Positions 37,457 through 48,209 of a stretch of 64,000 bases of DNA are shown piece by piece (positions within the stretch are counted from its first letter, which is position 1; each line of letters opens with the position of its first letter). The stretch covers positions 29,906,501-29,970,500 of the forward strand of contig OY821786.1 of assembly GCA_963682175.1 (NCBI GenBank), given 5' to 3'. The notes below the pieces were generated by a model. The model made no database searches. It saw nothing but the letters and a program-made list of their open reading frames with translations, and was not told where the DNA came from. Made by a program: the position numbers and the translations under genes. This DNA is from Triglochin maritima (lineage: Eukaryota > Streptophyta > Magnoliopsida > Alismatales > Juncaginaceae).

Positions 37457-39028
37457 TGATTAGTAGCATATCATACATCGCATTCATGCTATATATCCTT
37501 TATTTTACCCCAAAATTGTGTTACTCGAGTGTTTGTTGTAGTGTTTCAGGTGTTAGTTAATGAAGAAGAGAAAATGGAGCTAAAAGGACCTGATTGCAAC
37601 AAGAATAGACTAAATTGAAGACTTCTGGACTTAATTGTAATGCACAAGGATTGGATCGCAAATTAGGAAGAACCCAAGTGAAAACCTGGAGGGACCTGAT
37701 GGTGAAGAAAAACATTATTGTGCCACATGTCTTGAATCATGTCAGTATTTCACTAATTAAAGACAAACAGGCTTGAACCATCGGACCAGGGCTTCAACCC
37801 ACGTGCAACACAAGGCAATTAACAACTGAAGAAATTTGAGTCTCATCAAAGCATTCAAGTCAGCAACTGGCAGATTTTTATCCGCTACTGGCGGATCATC
37901 TTGCTACATCTTGATTTGTTGGATCTCAGATTTCGGCCACGGGTCGGGTTAGAACATTCTAGGACCATCAAATATGATTTAGAATCGTCCGATTATTTCC
38001 AGATTAATCCTAACCATGTATTAGTCTATATATACCATTGTAATCCCCCTCTCCCTCTTCTTTCTCCAGCCTCCATTAGTTTAGGTTTAATTCCTATTTT
38101 CAGTAGTGTAGTTGGGGGAGAAGAAGAATACTTTGTAATCTTTCATTTCAATCTAGTGTTCATTTTGTTCTTTAAATACACGTCTTTCCTTTGATGTAAT
38201 TTCTTTTATTTTGTTGTTTGCTTAATCTTATTTTTTCTTCATTTCCATTACGGGTTTATGTTGTTTTTATGTTTTCTTTAGTTTAGAGATTAGTAGGGAG
38301 TAGTCCATCCCCAGGGGGTGGACAAGAAGGTGGTGTGATTATGTGATGTATTACATGTGTGTGTTAATCCTAATCATTTGAATCTTACATGATTTCCATA
38401 ACCATCTAATGAGATTTCACTCTTATCTTTGATGTGATAATGCTCTTGAGTGATGCTTAGCACATGCTTAGATTAGTTGGTCTATTTTATAGGGAATGAT
38501 GAGGTGTGGATAAAGATGGATTGGATGAAGGAAACATGACATGTGTATGCAAGTGCTCTTATTGGCCTCAATTTAATTAATGTCTTGTGTGTTTTAATGA
38601 TTGTGTAAATCTTATTTCATGTTGAGACATAGTGGGGTTTGGTTTTTATGCATGAGATCATTTAGCTTCATTTCAATTATTGTCTTGTATGTTTTAATGA
38701 TAATGTTTTATCTTATTTCATGTAGAGACAAAGTTGGATTTGGTTTTATGGATTTCATGTATTACATGTTGTGATAAGCACAAATGAACACACACACAGA
38801 CACATATTTTCGTATTCGCACTTTCTCTACCCCTAAGGGGTTTAGTTTTATTGTTTGTTTTTCCGATTTCATACGCATCGTAGGGTAATTAATTCCGACT
38901 TCATTCCTCTCTTCTTTCCCTACTCAAGTATCGTGAATCTGACACGCACACGCTCCCTGTGGACCCACCCGTGCTAGCCACCGCTTCAGCGTGGCCGTGC
39001 ACTTACAGTATTTTAATTGATTCAATCA
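37457..39028 (+). repeat. 3' LTR of the Athila-like element
   Basis: 1572 bp from TGATTAGTAG to AATCA. A TATATATA box lies at 38027-38034. The ends resemble the solo LTR at 9463-10647. The next bases (39029 on) read as Mutator transposase on the minus strand, so the right boundary is sharp. Confidence 0.82.
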
Positions 39029-40271
39029 GTGTGTTTCATCCACACTAATGAGCAGTTTATAGTAACGGAACCCTACAATTGATGGATCGAATGCCCAAAA
39101 AGTACAAATGAATCTTTGCTTTTTTTGGATTTTTACTGGGTTTTGCAACTTCTGATCTTGGATTAGTAGTACACACGACATGCAAAATCTTCACAACTCT
39201 TTAAAAGCATCATCCTCGGCACCATAAATTCTTTTCAGTGCCATCTGTTGAGTTTGTCAAGTCTTACTGTAGCTGCAAAAAGTCTTGCAATCTGCTTTTA
39301 CTCTTTCTTGAATCTCAATCGGGGAGAGAGACTGATTTGAGCATAATGTGGGCTTAATTAGGTCGCAAATGAATTTGGCACTCCATTGGACGTTATCATC
39401 CAATAACTTGGGATTAGAACAAGACTGTTAGGGTGGACTTTCAAATATTTTCTTCCTTTTGGGACAAATGCGTGCAACGTCCACAAACATTGATCATTCA
39501 TACAACGAACAATGTATCTTTTCTTCCTAGATGCCACAACTTTGTATTGAATGTGTTACCTTATGTGTTAGGCTTGTAGTGTGTGCACTAACTCTTCTTT
39601 CATGTTGAATATTGGTTGGTCACAATAACATCTCCCACCGACGTTACGTCTGCCTTCTCCGTCATCAACTGGAACATAGTTGACACGAGAACTGAACACA
39701 TCCTCGATCTGTGAGTTTTCAATCTAGTCCTCATTTTCAAAGATGTCTGGCAGTTCAGGCAATGTGGGCACATTACCATTATTCAATCATCATCCATCAA
39801 CTCAGTTTTGTCACCACAATTATTAGAAGACTTTGACGACTCTAGGAAGTTATGATCACTGTCAAATGCATTTTAACCTCGAAAATTACAAATTGCCGGC
39901 CTTTGACTATATGAAGGTCCTCCTCCATGTGCATTTAAACTAGAGCCGTGATAGACGGACGCAGGCGTCACGGACGCGCCTTACGTGGATCTGTACAGCT
40001 CAGATATTTTCTTTGAGTCAGCGTCCAGTCAGCGAAATTTCTCTTCGCGCGTTTTGGTCTTTTTAAAAAACGCTGGTTCTTTAAGTTGAACGATTCATTT
40101 CCCAATACACAGATAAGACAGTGTGCAGACCCTAGGACATCGTGCAGTCTCATTATTCGTGCAGAGCCCACACTTATCATAATAAATATTTGTTTTTAAG
40201 TTTTACGTTGGATCAACTTAATTTGTCTAGCTTACTTTATGTGTGTGTGCAGTTTACATTATGTGTTTGTC

Positions 40272-40858
40272 CTGTTTACGTTATGTGTCTGTCCGGAATA
40301 AGTGTATTTGCAGTCCGGAATAAATGTATTTGTTGTCCGGAATAAGTGTATTTGTTGTCCGGTTTAAGAAAAAAGTGTGTCCAGAAACGGAACATAAAGT
40401 TTGTCCGGAATAAGTGTATTTGCTGTCCGGAATAAGTGTATTTGCAGTCCGGAATAAGTGTATTTGTTTTCCGGTTTAAGAATAAAGTGTGTCCAGAAAC
40501 GGAACATAAAGTTTGTCCGGAATAAGTGTATTTGCTGTTCGGAATAAGTGTATTTGCTGTCCGGAATAAGTGTATTTTCAGTCCGGAATAAGTGTATTTG
40601 TTGTCCGGTTTAAGAATAAAGTGTGTCCAGAAACGGAACATAAAGTTTGTCCGGAATAAGTGTATTTGCTGTCCGAAATAAGTGTATTTGCTGTCCGGAA
40701 TCGGAATAAGTGTATTTGTTGTCCGGAATAAGTGTATTTGCAGTTCGGAATAAGTGTAGTTGTCCAGAATAAGAAGAAAGTGTGTTCAGAAACGGAACAG
40801 AAAGTTTGTCCGGAATAAGTGTATTTGCTGTCCGGAATAAGTGTAGTTCATGTCCGGT
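40272..40858. repeat. Tandem array, 22-bp unit TGTCCGGAATAAGTGTATTTGC
   Basis: Many copies of a 22-bp unit (written here in the call only as its consensus core TGTCCGGAATAAGTGTATTT). They are organised in higher-order blocks of roughly 110-130 bp separated by a segment containing GTGTGTCCAGAAACGGAAC. The unit length leaves one minus-strand frame open for 121 codons by periodicity alone. Confidence 0.9.
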
Positions 40859-41212
40859 TTAGGAAGAAAGTTTGTCCTGTTTATGTAGAAAGTTTGTCCT
40901 GTTTTGTCCTGTTTATGTAGAAAGCTTGTCCTATTTTGTCCTGTTTATGTAGAAAGTTTGTCCTGTTTATGTAGAAAGTTTGTCCTGTTTTGTCCTGTTT
41001 ATGTAGAAAGCTTGTCCTGTTTTGTCCTGTTTATGTAGAAAGTTTGTCCTGTTTATGTAAAAAGTTTGTCCTGTTTATGTAGAATGTTTGTCCAGTTTAT
41101 GTAGAAAGTTTGTACTGTTTATGTACAAAGTTTGTCCTGTTTATGTAGAAAGTTTGTCTTGTTTATGTAGAATGTTTGTCCAGTTTATGTAGAAAGTTTG
41201 TCCTGTTTATGT
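40859..41212. repeat. Tandem array, 22-bp unit with core CTGTTTATGTAGAAAGTTTG
   Basis: Head-to-tail copies with occasional 11-bp insertions of TCCTGTTTTG. It directly follows the previous array and has the same 22-bp period but a different sequence, so the two may derive from one another. Confidence 0.88.
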
Positions 41213-41470
41213 AGATACAATGAGAGCACAATGAGATATTGATGGTACATATTATTGATGACAACTATTACACAATAAGATACAATGAGAGCACAAAGAC
41301 AAACAAACAATACAAGCACAAACACAAACACACAAAAATTACAAAAATAATATATCTTCTCCCAGTAAATCACACACAAACAAACAATACAAACACACAC
41401 AAATTACAAAGATAATATATATTTTCCCAGTAAATCGGAAAGAAGATGTAAGACTTAAACATGATCGTCT

Positions 41471-41970
41471 CATTCACGCTGCTTACGTTGTGAAGAACCT
41501 TGGGAGTCGACATCAGACGCTTCTTCGACGTAATATCTTACTCGAAATGATGATTTATTACGGAGAGATGTACGACATAAACCGAACAGACGTAAGTCTT
41601 CACCACGGAGCGTTGTACCTCTCTCCGGAATAAATCATCATTTCGAGCAAGATATTATTTCGAAGAAGCGTTTGATGCCGACTCCCAGGGTTCTTCACAA
41701 CGTAAGCAGCGTGAATGGGGCGGTCGATGACACTCTTTCTTTCTTCTTCCTTCTTTTTCTGTCATGGCTCCAACAATGCAGCAAAGATGTTGTGGTGCGA
41801 AGTCTTCACCACCGGATCGTCACATTCACGATGCTAACGCTGACAAGAACATCGGGAAGTCTTCGCACCGTCCCATTCACACTGCTTACGTTGTGAAGAA
41901 TCCTGGGAGTCGGCATCAAACGCTTCTTCGACATAATATCTTGCTAGAAATGGTGATTTATTCTGGAGAG
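41471..41970. repeat. Long inverted repeat, 103-bp arms with 41-bp loop, plus a third copy
   Basis: Arm 41471-41573 is the inverted copy of 41615-41717 with few mismatches. A further copy at 41874-41970 has the orientation of the first arm and can also pair with the second. A transcript through it would fold into a hairpin of about 100 bp. Confidence 0.85.
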
Positions 41971-42425
41971 AAAGAATGAAGAAGAAAGAAAGAGTGTCAT
42001 CATATTTGTATTTGGGTGGAGAGAGAGAACGTGCTGAGTTGAAACGCATTTAATGTGATTTGAGTGGACATCAGGAAGAAAAAACAAGAAAACATTCATG
42101 CTTTGACCACGTAAGGGCTGACATGGATATCCACGTAGAGCGCGTTCGTGACGCGCTGCGTTCATAAAACATTTCCCTTTAAACTAGGAATTTTGTGGTA
42201 CGTTGGCGCAACTTGATAATTGCAACTCGGTCTGCTCTCATTGGTTGTAGAATCGGAAGCCCAGAAATTGTATTGACTTTGGATCGGATGAGACATACCC
42301 AGATTGTATTGACTTTGGGCCGGGTGAGACTCTCCTGGATGAGTCATTTGTGTTGGACCCTGCATTTTGGGTTTTGCTTCAATGTACAACATCACCACAG
42401 TCTGCCATTTAAACGGTCTCATCAT

Positions 42426-43703
42426 TTCGTATGCGATTCAATCATTTGTTATTGGAGCATAGGTCCATTTATTATTCACAGGTAATCTAACATTCAATGT
42501 CATGTCAAACATACTTTCAGAAAATTCCACGGTGCTTCTAACTATGGATACCAAGTCAACATACTTTACATTTAACGGAACCGAAACTAATTCGTGGGAA
42601 CTACTAGTATACTCTACCGACTGACTACTACTATCAAACTGTCCACCCCATACTATTTCAAAAAAAATAAAAATCGGCCATCATAATATTCCTTTCCTAT
42701 TTGCAAAAACAAAATGATGCCAAAATACGTGAAACAGGAGTTACATGCTCTATTACAAAATGATCTATGATATTTCATGGTACGAGAATTGAGATGCGAT
42801 GAGTTCCTTATGCAATGTAATTGATTCTGAAAGTGAATGTATAGAAATTAGCTGTCACTCAAGATTATCCTGGAGCACATTTTCCATGATCAAATTTTTG
42901 TTGCGGGTACGTAACCAAATATATTATCTCGCTTCCCACCTACCAATTACATAAAAGAACCTCATTCTTGAAGATCAGGTTACGTTAGGGATGAGATATA
43001 AGCACGGATATTTTAATTGCTATTAGATATCATCTTCACTGTATTACTATTAGTATGGAGAATATTTCGAACTTTGTGTGAGCATGCTATGTTGGCTAAC
43101 AACCATCATGATTCGAGAGTGGTGATCATTACAACCCAACAAAAGACATATTTAGAATTACTTTTTTCGAAGTCCTATGTTGCTCTCAGCTTTAACTAAG
43201 GTACGATCCTCTAACCTCTTTGAAGGACCACAACTGTTGTGATTGGACCTGCCCAATGATAAAAATGATTAGCAGTGTAATAATTGACCCAAGTGATTCA
43301 ATTCATATTTTAACACGGTATTTATAAAGAAAGGGCATACCAATATTGTAATCATTGCTGAATTGTAAAAACAACATTATATTTTTCCCCATCATCTTTG
43401 GCTAGTTTAAAGGTTGTATTCTTTTTGCACATTAGATCCACTTCAAACTTTTCCTTCCTGAAATACCCTTGTTAATTGGTCCGTGCAATTTGATTAGGTA
43501 GAAACGATCTCTTTCTTTTCTTCCGACTAGACGTCTAATGGGAGAATGAATGCATTCTTTTCGATACGGTACTCATATTGGAAATCACCTATCGACTCTG
43601 TCTCATTTTTTAATGAGTTTTGTTCAAAGATATCCGAAAAGGTCTACTAAAGAGGAAGGAGATTAGGAAGCCCACTATAGCTATGGAGGTCCAAATTGCC
43701 ATG
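42426..43703. other. Intergenic stretch, nothing recognised
   Basis: AT-rich sequence without a supported gene. Just before it, at 42262-42333, two roughly 36-bp tandem copies (core AGATTGTATTGACTTTGG) lie in the decayed transposase text. Confidence 0.45.
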
Positions 43704-44169
43704 AGTGAAGGTAGGGGAGAGCAAAACCCGGTCCGGGTTTTTGGACCGGAGCGGACCGGTCGGTCCGAGTTTGGTTCGGAAAATGTTGGTCGGGTCCGGT
43801 CCTGTTAGATCCTAACCCTTCTTATGTGCTAATTGTGTTTAGGAGAGGATTAGTGATGAATTGAGATGGACGACTGAGATCGAGTCGGAGAAAAGTATAT
43901 AAAGGTTGGTTTTTTTTTCTCTCTCTCTCATTTGCATCTCTCTCTCACTCACTCTCTCTCTCTAGACTCGTCTCTCTCTCTCCCTCTGTGGTTCTTCGGT
44001 GTTGGCGGAGGCGAGGATCAGAGTGTTGGATTCGCCGGAGTCGTCGTAGAGATCGTTGTGTTCGCCGGAGTTTGGGTTTATCGTGGAAAAACTCGCCGTC
44101 GTTCTTCAAAGGCTTCTTCAAGCCTTAAGGTATGTCAAACTTGCTTTCAAGCTCACCTATTGTTAGTGT

Positions 44170-44760
44170 GGGAGTGGGAGCGGTCGACGGTAGGCCGTTT
44201 CGGGCTCGTCGGACCTGCACAACCGTTTCTGAACTATAAACGGTCGACCGGTGTTTTGGTTCGGTCGACCGGTTGTAGTGTATTTTGGGCAAATCCCTCG
44301 CACCGGTCGAACGATGCCCTTTGGGCGGTCGACCGGTTGTGCAATTTTAGCGAGAGAAAGACGTCCTGTGTATTTTCGGTCGAACGAGACCCCTTTGCCG
44401 GTCGACCGAAAGTACTGTTGTATGTCGGTTGGGGCGTTGACCATCTAAACGGTCGACCGCCTGTTTGACTTGTTCGACCGACGTTTAAGTTAACTTAATG
44501 GCCGGTCGACCGGAAGTGTGGTTTCGCTCGACCGTGATGTGAGGACTCTGGGTGAGTTCTACTGGTTGTTTTCGGTCGACCGATAGGGTTCGGTTGTTCG
44601 ACCGTTTTACTGTTGATTGCGAAAATGGTTTTCTACTGGTGCTTTTCGGTCGACCGGGACCCCTTTGTCGGTCGACCGTTTGACGGGTTTTTCGGTTGGG
44701 CCAGTTCTCTGGGTGAGGATCGGTCGACCGGAAGCCAGTTTTCGTTCGACCGTTTTGCAC
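44170..44760. repeat. CGGTCGACCG array in family C LTR copy 3
   Basis: About ten perfect CGGTCGACCG decamers plus variants such as GTTCGACCG and CGGTCGAACG, irregularly spaced, starting about 270 bp downstream of the TATA box. Confidence 0.88.
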
Positions 44761-44887
44761 TGTTTTTTTTGTGTGTGTGTTGCTATTGATTGGCTAGAAG
44801 GCAACGGGTCTCCGACCCTTTTGGGGCGACAATACAGATATGCCGGCCCTATAGGATTAGTAGTGACACGTGGTGGGAGATTGTGAT

Positions 44888-45024
44888 ATTGAAGCCGTGG
44901 CTCCGGCGAATGAGGCAAAGCCGTGGCTCCGGCGAATGATGCAAAACCGTGGCTCTGGTAACATTGATGCAAAACCGTGGCTCCGGTAACATTGATGCAA
45001 AACCGTGGCTCCGGTAACACAGAG
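44888..45024. repeat. Minisatellite, about 25-28 bp unit, five copies
   Basis: The unit core CCGTGGCTCCGG is followed by CGAATGAGGCAAAG or TAACATTGATGCAAAA. It lies just after the palindrome array, like the unrelated minisatellite in family C copy 1. Confidence 0.88.
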
Positions 45025-45750
45025 GCAATAAGGGGGTTGTTTGGCCGTGATTTGGACCGGCGGTGCCTTGTGTGCACGTGTGTTGGTGGGTTGTGGTGAG
45101 AGGACCCTTGAGACCTGTGTGGTTGGGCTATGGTCGGGAGAGAGGTCCTGGGAACTTAGCGGGTGTATCAGTTGTGGTGTTTTACGTTTCTTTGCATATT
45201 TCATTCTGTCCATATATGTGTTAGGGTTTGACATACTGGGTTTCCTCTTGGAAACTCAGGCATTCATTGTTTGCTTTCAGGCCGAGAGCGACGTTAGGTG
45301 GGTGGCGACGGCGGAGGAAGCGCTCGAGACCTGATCATGCTTCCCTATATTTTGAGGTGGTTGTGATTACTTGTGTATTTTTTATGTATATGATCTTTTG
45401 ATGTAATCACATTATTTTGTAAACTCGTTCACATATATATATTATATGTTGGTGCACCGGTGTGTGTATTCCTTTTCGTAATGTCCTCGTTGATTGTATG
45501 TTTTAAATTTGAAATTTTCCGTTGTGTTTGAGGACGTTACAGGTCCGGTCCGGGAAGTTTAGGTTCGGTCCGGGTTTCGGTCCGGTCCGGTCCGGACCGG
45601 TCTTTTTTTGTTTTTTCTTTATAAAAATTCGGTTTTTGACCGGACCGGACTGGACCGATTCGGTCCGATCCGGTCCGGTCTTCGGTCCGGACCCCGGATA
45701 AAAATCCGGTCCGGTCCGGTCCGGACAGGATGCTCACCCGTAGGTGAAGG

Positions 45751-46313
45751 TGGCAGTTGGAAGAAAATCTACAAGTTTCCGTTAAAAAGTTTAGTGAAAT
45801 GATAATAGTGATCTAAAGGCAAAGGTGATTTCCGTGTTCGACGACGTGTGAATCGTGATGAGTTCCATTTTCTAGTGTATTCCAATTAGTTTGAGAATAA
45901 AAACATTGTTATTAACATAGTATTTTTAAGAGAACGAAAATGTACAAAATAATAGTAGTCAAATGTGACAAAAATAATAAAAATTAATCTTAGATAATTT
46001 GTTTATCTTCTACTTCATGAAAATAAGTGGGTAGTTTACTTTTTAGATTATTTAATTGACCATCAACTAATACATGACCAAGACCAAGTGATCTCTAGTT
46101 AACGAGAAGAAATCATAACTACTACACAGATTTTGGTGAGCCATCAATTCCATCAGCTACCAACAATTCTAGTTGATCCAAACGATATCCATAGTTAGGA
46201 GCTTAGAAAGCTTTTGTTGAAAATACCCTTGCATCAAACGTTAATTAAGAATTCAAAAGGCCTTATTGAAAATAGCGTTTGCATCATACATCCTACGAGT
46301 ATTCAGCATGCGC
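45751..46313. other. Intergenic stretch, nothing recognised
   Basis: No gene is supported. Two weakly similar segments of about 48 bp (46208-46255 and 46258-46305, sharing TTGAAAATA and TTGCATCA) suggest an old tandem duplication. Confidence 0.4.
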
Positions 46314-46824
46314 TAAGGGCACCCACTACGGGTGCCAAAAAATTGGGCACGATTTCCAACCCGAGTGGTGGGCCTGAGACCACGTGTCCCCAGGCCGTTG
46401 ACTCTTTTATTTGTTTTGATTTTTTTTTCAAAAAATCATTTAAAATCTGTTTTCTAATTTTTTTAAAATATGTTTTTTATTTATTTTATCCAAGAATGAC
46501 CTCCAAACATTTCTAACAAGAAACATTGTCATTATTCCATCGATCGTATTGTGGATATTAACAAATACTTGTTCTAATTGAATTACGTGTTATTTAATTA
46601 GATTAAGTAATTGTTAAAATAAATTATTATGTGGTACAATAGTTGTTGATTATTGTGAAAGAATAAGAAATAAGTAAAAAGAAATGATGTGGAGGAAAGA
46701 GTTGAAAAATGGGAAATGGTAGTGGAGGGTTTTTGGATTTGGGTGGATAAAATGATGGATTAACGAACGTGGTGGAGAGAGGGAGATTTTGGGGGAGAAA
46801 TGGGGAGCGTAGTGGGTGGCCTAA
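46314..46824. mobile_element. MITE-like element, terminal repeats CACCCACTACG
   Basis: It begins TAAGGGCACCCACTACG, and its end reversed reads TTAGGCCACCCACTACG. 511 bp, without coding sequence. A clear target duplication is not seen, so the superfamily (hAT is likely from the TA(A)GGG start) is uncertain. Confidence 0.6.
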
Positions 46825-48209
46825 GATCTCAATTGTTTTTTTAAAAGTTTATTCTCATGATTTTTATTTAATGCCTGAGAACTAATGATTTTTATTCATT
46901 GTGGTTGAAATTCTGGAACCAGTGTTCTAAATTTTGTTTTACTTCTTGAAAACCAGTCACACCCACCTACTCATATATATGGACAAAAACATAACATGTC
47001 CAACCATTCTAATGTCGTGTCAAAAGTTGGTGTTATCGTGTTTACACAATTTGAAGAAGATTCATCATATTTAGATTGTAAATAACATATTAATTAACCA
47101 TCATGTAAAAATCAATTGATTACCTGACAAAAGATGTTATTCGTCACTTTCTTATAAAAAGCAATATATCGTGTAATCGTATTGTGTTCGTGTCAAATAG
47201 TGCATAAATAATTTTATGTTTATATCTTCACAAATCATCATAATAAAACATTTCAACCACAAAAAAAGAGTGTAATGTAGTGTCTAAATCGTGTCACCAT
47301 ATCATATCGTGTAATTGTGAAGTAAAACAAAACTAAAGAACTAACAATAAGTAGTTGACCAAAAGACACCTATACATTTTAGTCGACATCAAGTGATGTT
47401 GAGGTGAAAACTCAAAGGAAATAAATTGATACTAAGGTGGAAAATCTGCTGAATTTGAGACCTTGCAATTGCAATCTGTCTATCTAACAATGCGTCATTG
47501 AATAAACAAATTTTAACAAGGTACCATCCAAACCTATATATCAACAGATTCTAATGCACCACTTAATACCTACCCAGAATCGTAGAAATCCATTTTAACG
47601 GATCCTTTTTTCTCGCATAATTTTTTATATTTCGGATACGCAGTCGGATCATCAAATTTCGTGGCCACGGTTTCACCCCTAACTACGGCTAAATCACCAC
47701 GATCCCAGGTAGAAAACATCTTCCATATGCAAAAGTGCAAAACATAACTCAAGAAACAAAACAAAGTCGGAAAGTCTCATAGTACTGTCAAACTAATTGA
47801 AGGCAAGAGCCTTAAGATTCATATGTATATATACATATATAAGATTGGGATCCCAAACATTTCGAGAATCCACAAATCTACATCCCAGGCATCTGAAAAC
47901 ATACACATCTACATCCATCCATCAACTGCAAGCACACAATGGACGTGGGATTGACGGATTTAATAGTTTCATATGACAATATACAGTTTTTAGTCTATAC
48001 ACACACATATTCACATAAAACAAGGATCAGAAAGATAATTTGAGAACTCATCGGGCTGATGACGTTCACTAGAGTCGATCAGTCTGATTGTATTTGCTGT
48101 ATGTACATCCTGAATGAGACCACCCAGCAACAAAAAAAGTGTGATTTAGACTTATGAGCAAAAAAAAAAAAAAAACTTTGTGCTGTGCCCAATGAAAGAA
48201 ACTAACCTA
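46825..48209. other. Intergenic and 3' flank of BBD, with one short coding-like frame
   Basis: The BBD 3' untranslated region must lie just below 48210. A minus-strand frame at 47764-47570 has coding-like text in its last 45 codons (RGDLAVVRGETVATKFDD onward) ending in a stop. It could be a terminal exon or a gene fragment of a protein I do not recognise. Otherwise nothing is supported. Confidence 0.4.

Larger units (their letters stand above)
30174..39028 (+). mobile_element. Athila-like Ty3/gypsy retrotransposon, 5'-truncated
   Basis: Order on the plus strand: gag C-terminus, protease, RT/RNase H, integrase, an extra open region, polypurine tract (about 37438-37456) and a 3' LTR (37457-39028). 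No matching 5' LTR exists upstream; the comparable ground is occupied by unrelated sequence and a family C solo LTR. RT motifs and the extra gene-sized region after integrase fit the Athila lineage. The 3' LTR end adjoins a Mutator transposase remnant that is interrupted there. Confidence 0.88.
39934..42186. mobile_element. Non-autonomous Mutator-type element with tandem repeats and hairpins
   Basis: Element 39943-42177 (2235 bp) is flanked by the identical 9-bp TTTAAACTA (39934-39942, 42178-42186). The outer 15 or so bases differ between ends, but the next about 40 bp are similar inverted repeats: GACGCAGGCGTCACGGACGC on the left and, reversed, AACGCAGCGCGTCACGAACGC on the right, both followed by TACGTGGAT. 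Nine-base duplications and long GC-rich inverted repeats fit Mutator. The inside is two 22-bp tandem arrays and three copies of a roughly 100-bp segment in alternating orientation. No captured gene is recognised. Confidence 0.8.
39029..42425 (-). pseudogene. Mutator-like (MuDR) transposase, N-terminal half, decayed and interrupted
   Basis: Two blocks on the minus strand: 42425-42187 (TVVMLYIEAKP and repeated SHP-QSQYN text) and 39933-39029. The second block contains the MuDR N-terminal domain (KRYIVRCMNDQCLWTLHA), then, after a frameshift, SAKFICDLIKPTLCSNQSLS and PIEIQERVKAD, then FWAFDPSIVGFR and KLLISVDETH. The last is the start of the DDE catalytic block, cut by the Athila LTR at 39028. 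Internal stops (for example near 39261) and frame changes show it is dead. A non-autonomous element (39943-42177) splits the two blocks. The family cuts and pastes Mutator elements. Assignment is by motif recognition. Confidence 0.75.
43798..45546 (+). mobile_element. Solo LTR of family C (copy 3), inside a hAT MITE
   Basis: 43803-45541 (1739 bp), TGTTAGATCC to GACGTTACA, flanked by GGTCC (43798-43802, 45542-45546). A TATATAAA box lies at 43896-43903 and is followed by a CT-rich leader. The palindrome array (44170-44760) and a minisatellite (44888-45024) are in the transcribed part, as in copy 1. The open frames inside are by-products of the repeats. Confidence 0.92.
43704..45750. mobile_element. 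hAT MITE of the CCGGTCC family (copy 1), split by a family C solo LTR
   Basis: It starts TAGGGGAGAGC at 43712 and ends at 45742. Flanks are AGTGAAGG (43704-43711) and GGTGAAGG (45743-45750), an 8-bp duplication with one mismatch. Removing the LTR insertion leaves about 287 bp, the size of the two intact relatives at 54592-54880 and 59281-59579. The body is almost entirely CGGTCC/GGACCG motifs around an AT-rich centre. Confidence 0.9.

Noticed and set aside
40276..40641. 121-codon minus-strand open frame
   Set aside because: It is produced by the 22-bp tandem array; the protein text is the repeat read in shifting frames.
40272..41212. CRISPR-like regular repeats
   Set aside because: Units are contiguous 22-bp tandem copies without unique spacers, in a plant transposon.
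43932..44468. 178-codon plus-strand open frame
   Set aside because: It lies inside a family C LTR and consists largely of palindrome-array codons; no domain is seen.
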